The position numbers were made by a program, and so were the translations under genes. This document shows, one piece after another, positions 1 through 11,300 of a DNA stretch of 64,000 nucleotides. The DNA is from Polytrichum commune (Eukaryota > Streptophyta > Polytrichopsida > Polytrichales > Polytrichaceae), in contig OX485808.1 of assembly GCA_950295325.1 (NCBI GenBank), forward strand, positions 19,984,527 to 20,048,526. Direction: 5' to 3'. The notes under the pieces are model-generated. The model searched no databases and was not told the origin of the DNA. It saw only the letters and a program-made list of their open reading frames with translations. How positions within the stretch are numbered: position 1 is the stretch's first letter; every line of letters begins with the position of its first letter.

Positions 1-879
1 GTAAAAATCCACCATGGCCGGCAGCCTGCAGCGAGAGTCCCAATGGTAGACTGTAGCACCAACTCAGTGTAAATTTGCAGCAGAGTAAAAAATCACCCAA
101 TTTTTATCGTTTGTTTTACTATCACTTTCAAGTGCAAGAGCCTCAAAGAGAGTACCTAATGCCGAGTAAAAGGGTAAATTCCACCTTGACCAAATAACCG
201 ATTTTTGTTCCATGAGTTCCGTAAAAAATCGCCCCACCGTAACTTTCATTACCTAGTAATGCAGAAGCATCAAGCCAAGTTACCAAAAGCCAACCTCCCT
301 CCAGTACCAAAAAATTAATTAATTACCTATTGTTCCATGTCAAGTGCAAAGAGTATCGGAGAGAGCACCTCCGACCAAGTTACTGCCGGATGTCTCCCAA
401 AACCGCTCTTCCGTAATTAATATGTGTTTCATGGTACTATATACTTTTGCACTCCTTACTATTTGGAGTTATGCAGTCCCATAACTACATATTCTAGATC
501 TTATTTTTATAGCTAATAAGGGTAAACTTGGTTGTTTGGACATTATAGAATCTTAATATTATCTTTACATGGGGAAAAACTTACATGATGACATTAAACA
601 ATTATAGCACTGCATACCCATGCATGAATAGTAAGCGATATTAAATACCATAACCAATATAGTACTTAAACATTGGTCAATGCCACCGACACTAACAAGT
701 ACACCAATCTCATCAACAATGGCAAAATCCCAGTGACAATGTTGTATTATTGATCTTCGCTAGCTAACACCTGAACCCAAAACTCCGTTGGGGTTTACGG
801 CCCTACCTATGTAAAATCATCCATTGTGGATGTTCAAGGTTCTCTAGTAGAAATAGGTCCTCAACATGTTTCCCGCAAC
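1..879. other. AT-rich intergenic DNA with a MITE-like remnant
   Basis: I see no supportable gene here. The part from about 430 to 690 resembles the MITE at 15596-15814: both contain 'CTATTTGGA(A/G)TTA(C/T)GCAGT' followed by a stretch with 'TTGGTTGTTTG(G/A)ACA'. A partly complementary end ('AGTAAGCGATATTAAATACC') lies near 629-650. This is most likely a decayed copy of the same element. Confidence 0.4.
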
Positions 880-931
880 CTATATATATATATATATATA
901 TACCCACATATGTGTGTGTGTGTGTGTGTGG
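880..931. repeat. Compound (TA)n/(TG)n microsatellite
   Basis: An uninterrupted TA run of about 11 units is followed, after a short 'CCCACA' spacer, by about 11 TG units. Short reading frames across it (YIYIYI, VCVCVCV) are products of the repeat and not genes. Confidence 0.95.
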
Positions 932-1470
932 ATTGTAGAACCTACATATATGCCACGGCCCTGGCAAGGGGTGTTGTTGCATATAAGCATACCTCGCATT
1001 CATCCACTAGATTTGCCAGTGTATATGATGCAGGTCGGATTTTACTTTAGGCATTTAGACACCCAAAGTAGCTTCAAAGACCCCGCGAATTAGTCGACAT
1101 GACACATTCTAAACGAACTAACCACAAACTTAACAGACGATACTTTCTTAACAGACGAAGGGATGAGAGATTCACTCGTATATATGCGACTATCGCCTCT
1201 CATCACAAAACCCCAATTTACCATCATAACAAGTCACTCGTTCAAGTGCAGAACACTTCCGACAACTCGTTGTTGCTTTTTCTATCCACGCATAGATGAT
1301 TTCATGCATAAACACGCGGTTTACGTCGATGAACGGATTGTTTATGTCCCATGCATAAACGGCTTGAGTAGACGAATGGCAAACCGTTTACGAGACGTGA
1401 GGGGTGTGCTCGTGGACGTAAATTAAAAGGTGTGGATAGGGGAAAAACACACACACAAGCGTGGTGTTGT

Positions 1471-1490
1471 GGGGGGGGGGGGGGGGGGGG
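1471..1490 (+). repeat. Homopolymer run of 20 G
   Basis: Twenty consecutive G residues are preceded by 'GTGGTGTTGT' and followed by 'AAGGGCTC'. Runs this long are length-unstable and error-prone in sequencing, so the exact length is uncertain. The run marks the sharp transition from AT-rich DNA to the GC/purine-rich region before the SBP gene. Confidence 0.9.
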
Positions 1491-3260
1491 AAGGGCTCTC
1501 CTCCACTTGGATGGGGCATGGAATTTCCATGGAGAATTTATCCAAATGGGTTAGTAGTACTAACAAGAGCCTGCCAGATGCACCTAATAGGCTTGAAGGA
1601 GAGCATCATATTGAGGCTGCCAGGGTGAGATGGTAAAAGGCGAGGTCGACCCAGCAGGCGCCGGGGAGAGGGGGGGGAGAGGGGGGGAGAGAGAGAGAGA
1701 GAAAGCAAGCAAGCAGGCAGGGAGACTCGCATGGGGACGAAGGCAGCCATTGATGAGAGTAGTCCGCGGGTCGTGGTAAAAGCAAGGCGAGCTCGGACCA
1801 CTCCATTCACTAATGATGGCGGCATGAACACGGATTGCATTCGTCGCCGGACCAGGATTTTGAACATCCCTCACATTTTCGCTGCAGGCCTGCTGCAGTT
1901 GCTGCTGCTGCAGCAGCGGCGTGCTTACCTTATTACTTTACTTTACTTACGTCCTGCTCCGCTCTGCTCTTCTGCCACTAATACTGCGCGACCTGCTATT
2001 TCGCCTCGTTTTTGCGTCTCGTGACGTGATCAGCAGCTGCTGCTGCTGCTCCGGCCAGTTGTTTTTTTTACTCCCTCCCTCACCCCGGTCAAAGAGTTTT
2101 TACAATGTGATGAGATGATCGGGGGAAGATGGATGCAGGCGGGCAGGTAGGCAGCGGACAGGGGGGCTGTTGGCAGGCTGCTGCATGCTGCGAGGAACGC
2201 TGATTCTGACAGTGGTTTGACGAGCTGATGAGTGGTGGCGAGAGGTGATGAGTAGTGCTGTGAGAGCTCAAGGTTTGATGCTCATGCTCATGCTGCTACT
2301 ACTGCTACTGCAGGCGCGGGAGGCTGGTGTGGTCGGAAGCTGAGGGAGAGAGCCGGAGAGGGAGGGAGGGAGGGAGGGAGGGGGGGAAGGAGAGGGAGGG
2401 AGGGAGGGAGAGGGAGGGAGAGGGAGGGAGAGGGAGGGAGGTATCGATATCGCTGCCTTCTGCAGTGGTCTTGGTTTATGTTTTGGTTCGCTGGTCGGTC
2501 GTTCGTTGGTTCGTTCTGTAAGCGCTTGCTTTATGGCAGAGGGTGGGGGAGGGAGCAGGAGAGTGGGGTGGTTGTGGAGTGAGTTAGCGGAGGGAGGGAG
2601 TGGCTCATGCTCGGCTGATGTATGGAGAGAGAGTTAGTTAGAGAGTGAGTACAGTGGGAGAGGGAGAGAGAGGAAGGGAGAGGAAGGGAGAGGAAGGGAG
2701 GGTTGTACGTGCGGAGAGGGAAGGGAAAGGCAAGGGGGAAGGGGTTTGACGGGAGGGCGAAAAGGGGGGGGGGGGAGGTCGGATCGGTGTGGCGTGGAGC
2801 CTCGGGATGGAGGGGGTTGGATTCGTGGGCACAACTGCTGCTGCGAGGTTTGATTGCTGATGCTCAGTGGTGCTGCTACGTGGTTAGGTTGCGCCGGTGG
2901 TGGTTAGAGTGGGAGAGAGGCGAGTCGGTGTTTGCAGCGTACTACAGCCAGCAGGCCGCGGCCTGCTGGAGAGGTATGGTTAGAAGAGCTGGAGGAGGGG
3001 CTGCTGCCGCGCCTTGCATGCGCTTCTGCAGGTGGTGTACTTGTGACATCTTCGATACCGGTGTGTGTGTGTATGTCGACTGTCGAGTGTAGGAGAAGGA
3101 GAAGGGAGGCTTGCGGAGGAGAGTGTGTACTTACCTGGAGTGAGAGAAGGTAGCCAACTAACGAAGCGTGAGCTGTTCTTACCACAAGGAGGAGAGAGAT
3201 TTGTAGAGAGAGAGAGAGACATTGAGACTGCGATGATGCCATGGCACTCGAGAGAGGTTT
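1491..3260 (+). promoter_or_regulatory. Purine-rich putative promoter / distal 5' leader of the SBP-box gene
   Basis: This stretch is markedly richer in G and C than its surroundings and holds repeated purine arrays: GGGGAGA/GA runs (1664-1703), GGGA runs (2355-2441), GGAAGGGAGA runs (2655-2701), a G13 run (2765-2777) and a GA array (3198-3221). GA/CT arrays are a common feature of plant core promoters and 5' leaders, and in plants are bound by BPC/GAGA-binding proteins. The region lies on the same strand as, and upstream of, the SBP gene at 8374, but the transcription start cannot be located from sequence alone. A promoter role is inference. No supportable coding frame is present; the reading frames seen are low-complexity. 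Confidence 0.4.
2355..2441 (+). repeat. (GGGA)n/(GAGGGA)n array with G-quadruplex potential
   Basis: The array contains many G3 tracts separated by single A or AGA loops. Four consecutive G3 tracts with one-base loops meet the usual G-quadruplex sequence rule several times over on the plus strand. It lies within the presumed promoter/leader of the SBP gene. Confidence 0.85.
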
Positions 3261-6200
3261 GCTAGCGAGTCGTTTGGACTTCCTCCTTGTTGTAGGTAGG
3301 TTTGCTTGACGTCCTAAGGATTTGCTTGCTATTCCTTCCGTCCATGGAGGCCTGATTTTGTAGTTAAGGTTAGTGATTGTGCTGTGGAGTGCTTTTGTTT
3401 GAGGCCACCAGTTGAAGCGATGTAGTTTAGGCTAAGAGAGAGGAAGCGGAGCACTTCACAGGCTTGCTAGGACGTCGATAGATAGATACCTCGGGTGAAA
3501 AAAAACCTCATGACGCCCGTCGGCTGATGAAAACGAGAGCCTGGAAGTGCAGCCTTTCGTAAGCCGCAGCTGCTGGTCGTCAGCTAGGACGTCGGTTAGT
3601 GACGACGACCGGACTTTTATTTTTGAAGGCCTGCAGTTTCATACTGGAGGCGGCACGTAACCTCTACATTGCTGTCCGATACTGTTGCAGCAGTGAAGTC
3701 CACATAGTCAAGGTTAATGCAGAAAAGGGAAGGTCCGAAGGCGTGAGGCTAACCGACCTGTGCGAATTATACAGGAACTGAAGTACAAGTGCTCTTCAGT
3801 TGGCAGACAAAGAGTTCCTTTGCGTTCAATGTCAGTGGCTTAACATGAACCAGTGAGGACTGACGGTCAGGTCTTTTATACAAGGTTACGTCTGCCGTGA
3901 CCGGAAAAGTCGAACACAAAGAGTAGGACAGTGCGCGGGGCTTGTAATGGATCGGATATGTGTGCTTTTTGTATGGAGATTAGATTTCGAAGTGCGAAGT
4001 GTAGGGGCCTTGCATAAGAGTTTAAGGGGAAAATGAGCATAACATTCATAGCTCCTGTCGGGAGGACTAGGAGGGTTGAGAAGGATTTTTAGAGGTCTCT
4101 CGCATGTCTGGAACTTGCTGAAACATAAAACTCCATGATGATTCCTCTAATTGCTATATCTCAGGTGAGAAGATTGGAAATATACTGTATGCACAATTTT
4201 GAAGAGCTTAGGACAGAAGCCACTCCCGCGGGTTGGAAGGGCGAAAAGCTTGAAAACAGAAAGGTCTGTGAAGGACATCATTAAAGTACTCATACTTGAG
4301 AAAGAGTAGACCACTCAAAGAGGTTTGAACGGTGCGATGTGCAGTAGTACCACGTTCTGCCGTATTCTGGTTAGGAGTTACGTTTGCAGTCAACTATATA
4401 CTGGAGCCGCAGCAAAGAAAGATATACAGGTTGAGACTAAGAATAACACTCAGACTAAAGCGTTGGATCATGTGTGTTGCAATAGGTTGTGTGAGGGGGG
4501 CGAATTGAAGGACTTCCTACTAGGTGCCAATAAGAAGAAGAAGACGTGGCAGGTTTACATGAACAAACAAAGCAGTCGGGAACCTTTTTGGTCTGCCGAT
4601 TCGTTGTGGCGACTGTTATGCGGAAATAGCGGGAAAGTCTCGAAAGGACACTGTTGGTCCTCGCAGAGGTCCGAAGGCGCTGCCTAAACGCACTCAATAC
4701 GTCTAGAAGTCTGTGCGTCTGGTTGAAGCTGAGAAGTGACTCAACCTTTTTGCTGGTGCCGCGAGCTAGTAGTGAGCAGTCTGAGGAGAACTGCTTGAAG
4801 AGCTGGTCCAGGAGCGAAGATCAAGGGTGGAGTCGGTGGTGTGTGGAAAAAGCAAGAACAACAAATATAGCCATGCATCACTGAATCGGAGGAAGCTGGA
4901 CGGGAAACGACAGCATATTTAAGCACGACAAAAGTTGCGATCGAAGATGATGACGTCTGGCAGGTATGGAAATATCGTTGCCATGGATGTGCTTGTTGTA
5001 TACGCCTGGGATGAGAAAGCCTTCAAGGATGACAATGACACACATCCGGTTGTAATTGGGGGAGTTAATCAAAAGCCGCCTGCTGCAACGCTTGTGAGCT
5101 GCCTGCTTTGATGTGATGAGTTCCTTCATGAGGAAACTGCTAACGGCAACCAGTCTCTGGGACAAATTTATTGTTCTGGAGTTCGATTTTCAGGTTCGTG
5201 AAGGAGATGGACTCACATAATACTTTCCATCACTAGGCAAACAGTTCGGAAAAGACGGCTAGCGTCTTAGAAGGAACTGATATCACTTCTTCCAGTGGAG
5301 CACAAATGAAGGAAGGTAAATCTGGGACAGGTTTGGCAGACGACGACGTTTGGTGGTGCGACAAGGGGAAGGGCGGAGCAAGCTGCTAGGGATATGAGTT
5401 TACCGACATTTCTGATAGAGGACCAGGAGTCCATAAAGGCAGATAACAAACTCTTATCATCCCATTCTCCCATCACTTGACCTCAATGCGCCACACGACC
5501 TGCTGCATGAGTACTGTATTTTGATTCGTAGTGCCGATGTCTCTGCGTAGACTTGCTGCACGTTGAGGACACCTCCGCCACGTCCTCTAGCTCCAGCCAC
5601 GTCAAGCTAAAGGCCTCATCAGTATCATGCAGCTGGAAGGGTTTTCCGCGGTGAGGGGCCGGAGCAGCCATCGTTCTTTTTAGGTATGAAATTCGGAATC
5701 ATTTTGCTGCCCTTGTAAAAGAATGAACAAGATTTCATTCCTTGCGTTTACAGATGCCGAAAGTGTCACACGTCTAATCAATTGTCTTGGCACTGATCAC
5801 GGCTTTCGAAGGAATCGCTTCACTGTGCGGGTCTGCAGTGCAGTTCCTTTGCCTCGACATACAAGGCTCAGAATATGTCAAAGAACTCTTCTTAACATTA
5901 AAAAAACAAAAGCAAAACATGTGCATACTAATTGACCCAGAGAAGCGTCTCGATTAAGACCATGAGGAATATCAAGGAGGCCATGTCCCCAAAACTTTCA
6001 GCCGTTGTTCACTAGTCTGTAGCATAGAATTCTAGGACACGTTTGTTCAGAAATTATTTCTGCAAACTAATTATCTAGCGACAGTATCAGGAGAACGGGC
6101 TCACATTCACGTTGGTGCAAGAACACCAATGCTTCTTTTCTTCTCTTTCTTCCTTCTCTAACAACCGACCAATCCTCGAGACCTTCCATGTTTGTTATGG

Positions 6201-8268
6201 CTTACTACTTCAGTTAGCCATTCAAGTGAAAGTGTCATTATCAATGGTCATGTGGACAGGATGATATGGCTTGCCATGAAATCGCTGATTTGAACATACA
6301 CATAGATCCCCCTTGTCCTAAATCACGCAGACGTTCATTTGCATACACATGGAAGAATCTGGAGTTCACCGAAAATTGCTGCAGAGATTTCCCAGACACA
6401 GTCGGAAATTGCATCTTCTTGCAAAGTTTTTGTTCCATATTGTGTCATTAACAACGAGCTTTGCTCCAAGTTGTCGATCCAGAGCCAGGTACATGACCAG
6501 CACATCCTTAATGTATTGTCCCCGTAATATGTTTTGTAGTTTAGGTTTTACGTGACCTGCAGGTCTAATAACCCAGTCTGAAGAGCTTACATCTATAGGA
6601 AATGTCCACGCCGGCTTTAGGTAGCATCCTAAGTTGTATTCAGTAGCAACTGCTTAAGTGAAAATTTACCAATAACATATAAAGAAGATTTCACCGAGCG
6701 CTACACAGGCTTTGACGTCTGGAAATGTAATGCGAGGACGTTCTGGACGTTTTGGTGGAAGTTAGGTCTTTGTGGTTGTCCAGTTAGTTCCACAACTAAG
6801 TAGCCTCAATATCCATAATCATTTTCATTTCCATATGCAGAGAACATTTTTCAAACGTGGGCCAATAATGTATGTGGCGTCATTGATTCTTAAGATCATT
6901 CAGTGGAACCTTCATGTAGTCTATATCGTCTTCGATCGGCTACCTATATTAGTGCTTGTTGTCACCATACACCTGAAGTAGGATGTGATTGAAGTCAAAA
7001 TTATATCCTGAAATCGAGTGTCTTACTCCTAGCTCACCGTCATATGGGCTTCTTTGGAGAGGTGACGCCTTCCATTCACAGCTATTTTGGCCTTCACTTC
7101 GATCTCTATTGTGGTTGATTTTGATGTCTTGAATGCAGTCAATGATTTTGGTTGCGCTCTTTCATATGTACTCACGCAGTTCCTTCGTCACAGAATGGTC
7201 TAGGATAACCTCAAGCTAATATGAGCAATTGTGGTCTGTAGGATCATTCCTCTTGGTTCGGAAGTGGTTGTTCTTATCGAACATGTTGACGGAAGCCATA
7301 CAACAGCCAGCTAGATCTTTTGGCTCATGACTGTGACGGGACTTACAAATGCAACTCAACGTAAATTTCTTTCTTAGTGAAATAAGCAAGCCCTTTCTGG
7401 TGGCTGGCCATCTCTTCCTCCTTCATCTCCTTATTATCCTTTCGCTTCCACCCGCCCAGCCTAACTCACTCCAAACTCCTTTTTGCAGCACTCTTAGAAG
7501 TAGGTAGTCCACAATGCATAAATACCTCGACACGTCTGCGAAGCCTAATGTAAGCAACATGTGTCCTAAATAGAAAAGGCCCGTCTATGGACAGAGTGAG
7601 AGCCCATTGCTGGAGGTTCATCATTCCGGAGGACTCCCGCAGTACTCTGTGGGCTACCGCTTTCGTGACTCGACATTGTTCACAGTAAAATCCTGTCCCT
7701 GCGAAAACTGTTGTTGTTTAAATCCAGAAACCTGAGGCTAGATGAGCGCTAGCTTGCTGGAGGCACCTACAAGTTCATATACCTTTTCTGCTCAATAACT
7801 GCGGGACTTGCTTGTATCATTCTTAGCTTTCTGCGTTTTCACGTCTAGTGTAGGCAAGGTGTATGCTCAGGGCCTCGTAAATCGGTACAGAAGCTACAGC
7901 CTGTGGCCTGCAGGTGTATACACATGAACCTCGAGATCTCATGAACGCCAGCGAACGGTTTATTGACTCTTCTTCCTGGCAACAAGAAGTTTAGGGTCTA
8001 ATCTATTCGAGGAAGAGAGGATGTTCGAACATTGATCATACAACACTCAGCTGCCAGTGGCTCTGTACTTGAAGTTTAGCTTGTGGTGATCTGCCTCAGC
8101 TTGAGCTGAGTCGAAGTGTACTACCTGCCTGTAGCATAAATCACCACATAAACGCCAGTTTAGTACACCTTTGCAGCCTCCTCGTCACCTGGTGCAAGGA
8201 ATCACTATCCGCAGCAGTGTCGCTTCATGAGCAAGCGACTTAAATACTATTTCATATTTTTATTATAG
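3261..8268 (+). other. Unassigned region upstream of the first supported SBP exon
   Basis: No open frame here has domain-like content or chains to the SBP exons. Because the first supported exon starts at a splice acceptor ('TTTTTATTATAG', AG at 8267-8268), at least one earlier exon must lie upstream, and this region probably contains it together with an intron. Plausible donors include CAG|GTATGG (exon end 4963) and CAG|GTACAT (exon end 6488), but nothing in the sequence chooses between them. Base composition from about 3300 to 5700 is still less AT-rich than the flanking intergenic DNA, as expected of transcribed leader. Assignment is inference. Confidence 0.35.
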
Positions 8269-8373
8269 ATTGTCTGTACCTGGCGTGTTCTCTCTCTCTG
8301 TCAGTCAAGATTGTCATCCAGCTGTGTCGATAATCAAGACCTGACCCCATACACCATTTCCCTGGTGTATGGG
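8269..8373 (+). promoter_or_regulatory. Leader part of SBP exon 1: hairpin and two-codon uORF at the start codon
   Basis: The exon begins after the acceptor AG at 8267-8268. Its only ATGs before the coding region are at 8369 and then 8374, the chosen start. The 8369 ATG opens a two-codon reading frame, ATG GGA TGA, whose stop overlaps the main ATG as ATGA. Bases 8346-8356 and 8363-8373 are perfectly complementary (11 bp, 6-base loop TTTCCC), so a hairpin ends exactly one base before the start codon and contains the uORF ATG. The exon is also open in the main frame from 8269, so an upstream coding exon remains possible. Confidence 0.6.
8285..8303 (+). promoter_or_regulatory. Decayed miR156-like pyrimidine site (doubtful)
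   Basis: The sequence GTGTTCTCTCTCTCTGTCA is nearly the canonical miR156 target of SPL genes, GTGCTCTCTCTCTTCTGTCA. It differs by one C-to-T change (a G:U wobble in the duplex) and by lack of one T, which would bulge the miRNA near position 8. It lies in the leader, whereas known SPL sites lie in the last coding exon or the 3' UTR. A bulge there should weaken or abolish slicing. It may be a decayed or relocated site, or a chance CT array. Confidence 0.25.
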
Positions 8374-11300
8374 ATGAACCCTTCTGCAAATAACAACGAG
8401 CAGCAAGGTGAACCCAGCTGGGCAACAGAGAATTGGGACAGCCCAGGTGCGGTTGGCAGCCTCGATCACCCTTCACGCCAGTACTCAGGTCCTAGCCGCC
8501 TGGAGTGGGAGTGGGATCCGATGATTCTTGCACAGCACCCTGGCAGTGGAGCCTCAAATGACGGCGGTGACGGGGACCGAATGAACAACCAGATATCTGC
8601 AGGTAAATAGAGGTGGCAATTATTTCTATCAATTTTTATCCGGATAGCAATATTTCTTAAGTAGTTCCAGGGTCGGTCAACAGTCGGTCAACAGTTTGTG
8701 TTGGAACCAGCATTTGGGGATTTTCCATATTTTCACAAAGATACTTTTTCTGTGACTATTGGAACTTGAACGCTTTTCAGGACATATGTGTGCATGTGAC
8801 AATTTGGCACTGTCTGCAGTTGAAGGTAGAATCTGTTGTAGAGTATTATATGTACATTTGTCAAGTTATAATCGTTTTACAATGTAGAACATGATTACAG
8901 TGCATTTGGTAGACATGTAGAGAACTTGTCTGTACAAGTTGAAATATCACATGGACTAGATTGCTGATTGGTAACGCTGACTATTTCTACGCGGATGATA
9001 TCATGGGTTACAGGAACAATGTCAACCATACGACAATCTTATAATATGCTGTCAGCAGGCCTACCATCCAACTTTACACACAACAACCCTATGGGAAACA
9101 TTTTCAGCTCCGCAGGAATCCGAAACTTCGGACCTATGGACGGATCTGGCCAGCTTCCATCATCATCGAACCTTCATGGTGTACTTGGATCTGGAATTCC
9201 CGGCCTTGCAGCTACAAGTGGTACTGCAGGTCTTGATACCGACATTCGCAACTTTGATCACCAGCGGCGACGCGAATTGTTTGCAGCAGGCATGCATGAT
9301 CATCATGTCAAGAGAGAGGAGGTAGAGCACCATAACCTATTCTGATTTGACCTAGTACCTTTTTTCTAATGAATTTGATGATTTCACTCCTCATTCGGTT
9401 TTTATTTTTTATTTTTTATTTTTTTATCATCATAGATGACGTTGGTTGTATTGTTTTAAGAGACTAGGTAAAACTGGTTCTGTGATAACTGTCAGGAGCA
9501 TTCACAGAGGGCAATTCATGGAAGCAATCCAGGTTTCTTAAAGTAGACGTCATTTAATGGATCTATCGTAGGAACAATCTATATTCTTGGCAGAAAGGAA
9601 GCTTCTCTGAAACTTTAAAGGAAAGCTGCAGCAACATGTCTTGAAAAAACCATTGTCATAGATTCCTTGATATTTTTATCACATAGCTACCATTGAATCA
9701 TGGCCAGCAAGTCCTATTGGATAACTTGTACGCAGTCCAATTTGGAAAAGTGAAACTCAATGGCACTACGGTTTTGTGCTTGTACACTAATTACAGATGA
9801 TATCGGATGTGAAAGTTTCTGCAAATTTCAGATTGTTTCTAGGAGCTTTTTGTGAAGGAACTCATGAAGGCTTCATTGGTTTATTTATCTTGGACAGATC
9901 AGTGATGGGCATACTCGAATAGGGCTCAATCTTGGTGTGCGAACCTACTTCTCCACAGAAGATACAGCCGCAGGTCGACTTGTAAAGAGACACCGTGCAG
10001 GTTCACCTGGGTCCCAAGTTCCCATGTGTCAGGCAGAGGGCTGCAAAGCTGATCTGAGCACAGCTAAGACATATCACCGCCGGCACAAGGTCTGTGAGCT
10101 TCACTCAAAAGCACCAAACTTGACTGTTGCTGGGCACACTCAGCGCTTTTGTCAGCAATGCAGCAGGTAATTACGTTGTCAAAAGCAAGAGGTCGTACTT
10201 CTGCCAGGCCCATTTTAATGTTTTAGGTTAAGTCGTATCTTAGTTTTTGAGTACATCTGTCACACTTTAAGTAAGAAATGTATATTATTTCTGTCACAAA
10301 AGCCTTTAAATGCCCCATGTGTGTCATGAATTATAAAATTGTTGTGGTCTTGAATGCACAGGTTCCATTTATTAGGTGAATTCGATGATGGAAAGCGAAG
10401 CTGTCGCAAGCGCCTGGCAGACCACAACAGGCGCCGTCGAAAACCGCAGGCCAATGCTTCTCAACCTGGTGGACCATCAGCCGAGTCCATTGGCATGAAA
10501 AGCGGTGATGATGACCGTGCCAATGGTATGTGGCCGACACTTCCTAGCTCATCAGGTTACCATCTGTTCTTGTACCATACCCCTTGATCGCCATTTTTTT
10601 TTTTTCCCCCCTTAGACAGATCCCTTGATGTTTATTGCAAGTATTTATTGTGCATTACTTACTGCCATTGTTTGCCATGCACTTCTCCATAGTAACGCAG
10701 TATCAGTCTGCCTCTACCTTTTTAGTGTGTAAATGAATGCTCAAATCATTCAAATACTTTTCTTCTGCTTTCTGTATAGAGCTCAAGCTTGTTGCACTTG
10801 AACCAGTTTCCTTTTGTAGTTACACAATTAGCATCAGTCTCTTTCCCAGCTTTTGAATCTCCTACTTATCATCTGTACATACGAACTTCCTCCTTTCATG
10901 TCTGTTGTTTCTCTTCCTCTTAGCAAGTATCTAAGTTACTTTACATTCATTATAGTGAAGCAGCATATTGTATATCAGTTGAATAATAATGTCAGCTGCC
11001 CATTTTCTTTAGTAACATCATGGACTGGACTGATTTTTAGTTTGTAATTGGGGTATGTCTTTACATTCTACAAGAACGATCACTGCACTAAATATGTTAT
11101 CTAGTGTCACCAAGTCTAATTGCCTTGCTTAATACTAATTGCAAACCGCTGTGTCGTGTCACGAACACTAAATGTTAACCCAACATTATTTGTCGTTGTA
11201 AATATTTTGAATAATTATAAATTTACAGTGTTGCAATTATTGTCGCTTTCCAAGTAATTTTTCATCCAAATTTCAATCATCCATGACAATATTTCATCAC

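Noticed and set aside
1538-1874. Overlapping minus-strand proline/serine-rich open frames
   Set aside because: They are translations of G-rich purine arrays, low in complexity and present in several frames at once.
2634-2834. Pro-rich minus-strand open frames
   Set aside because: Low-complexity reading of GGGA/GGAAGGGAGA arrays.
8311-8373. SBP protein starting upstream of the ATG at 8374 (frame open from 8269)
   Set aside because: There is no ATG in that part of the exon; the frame only begins at the splice acceptor. An upstream coding exon remains possible and is noted, but the first in-frame ATG is at 8374.
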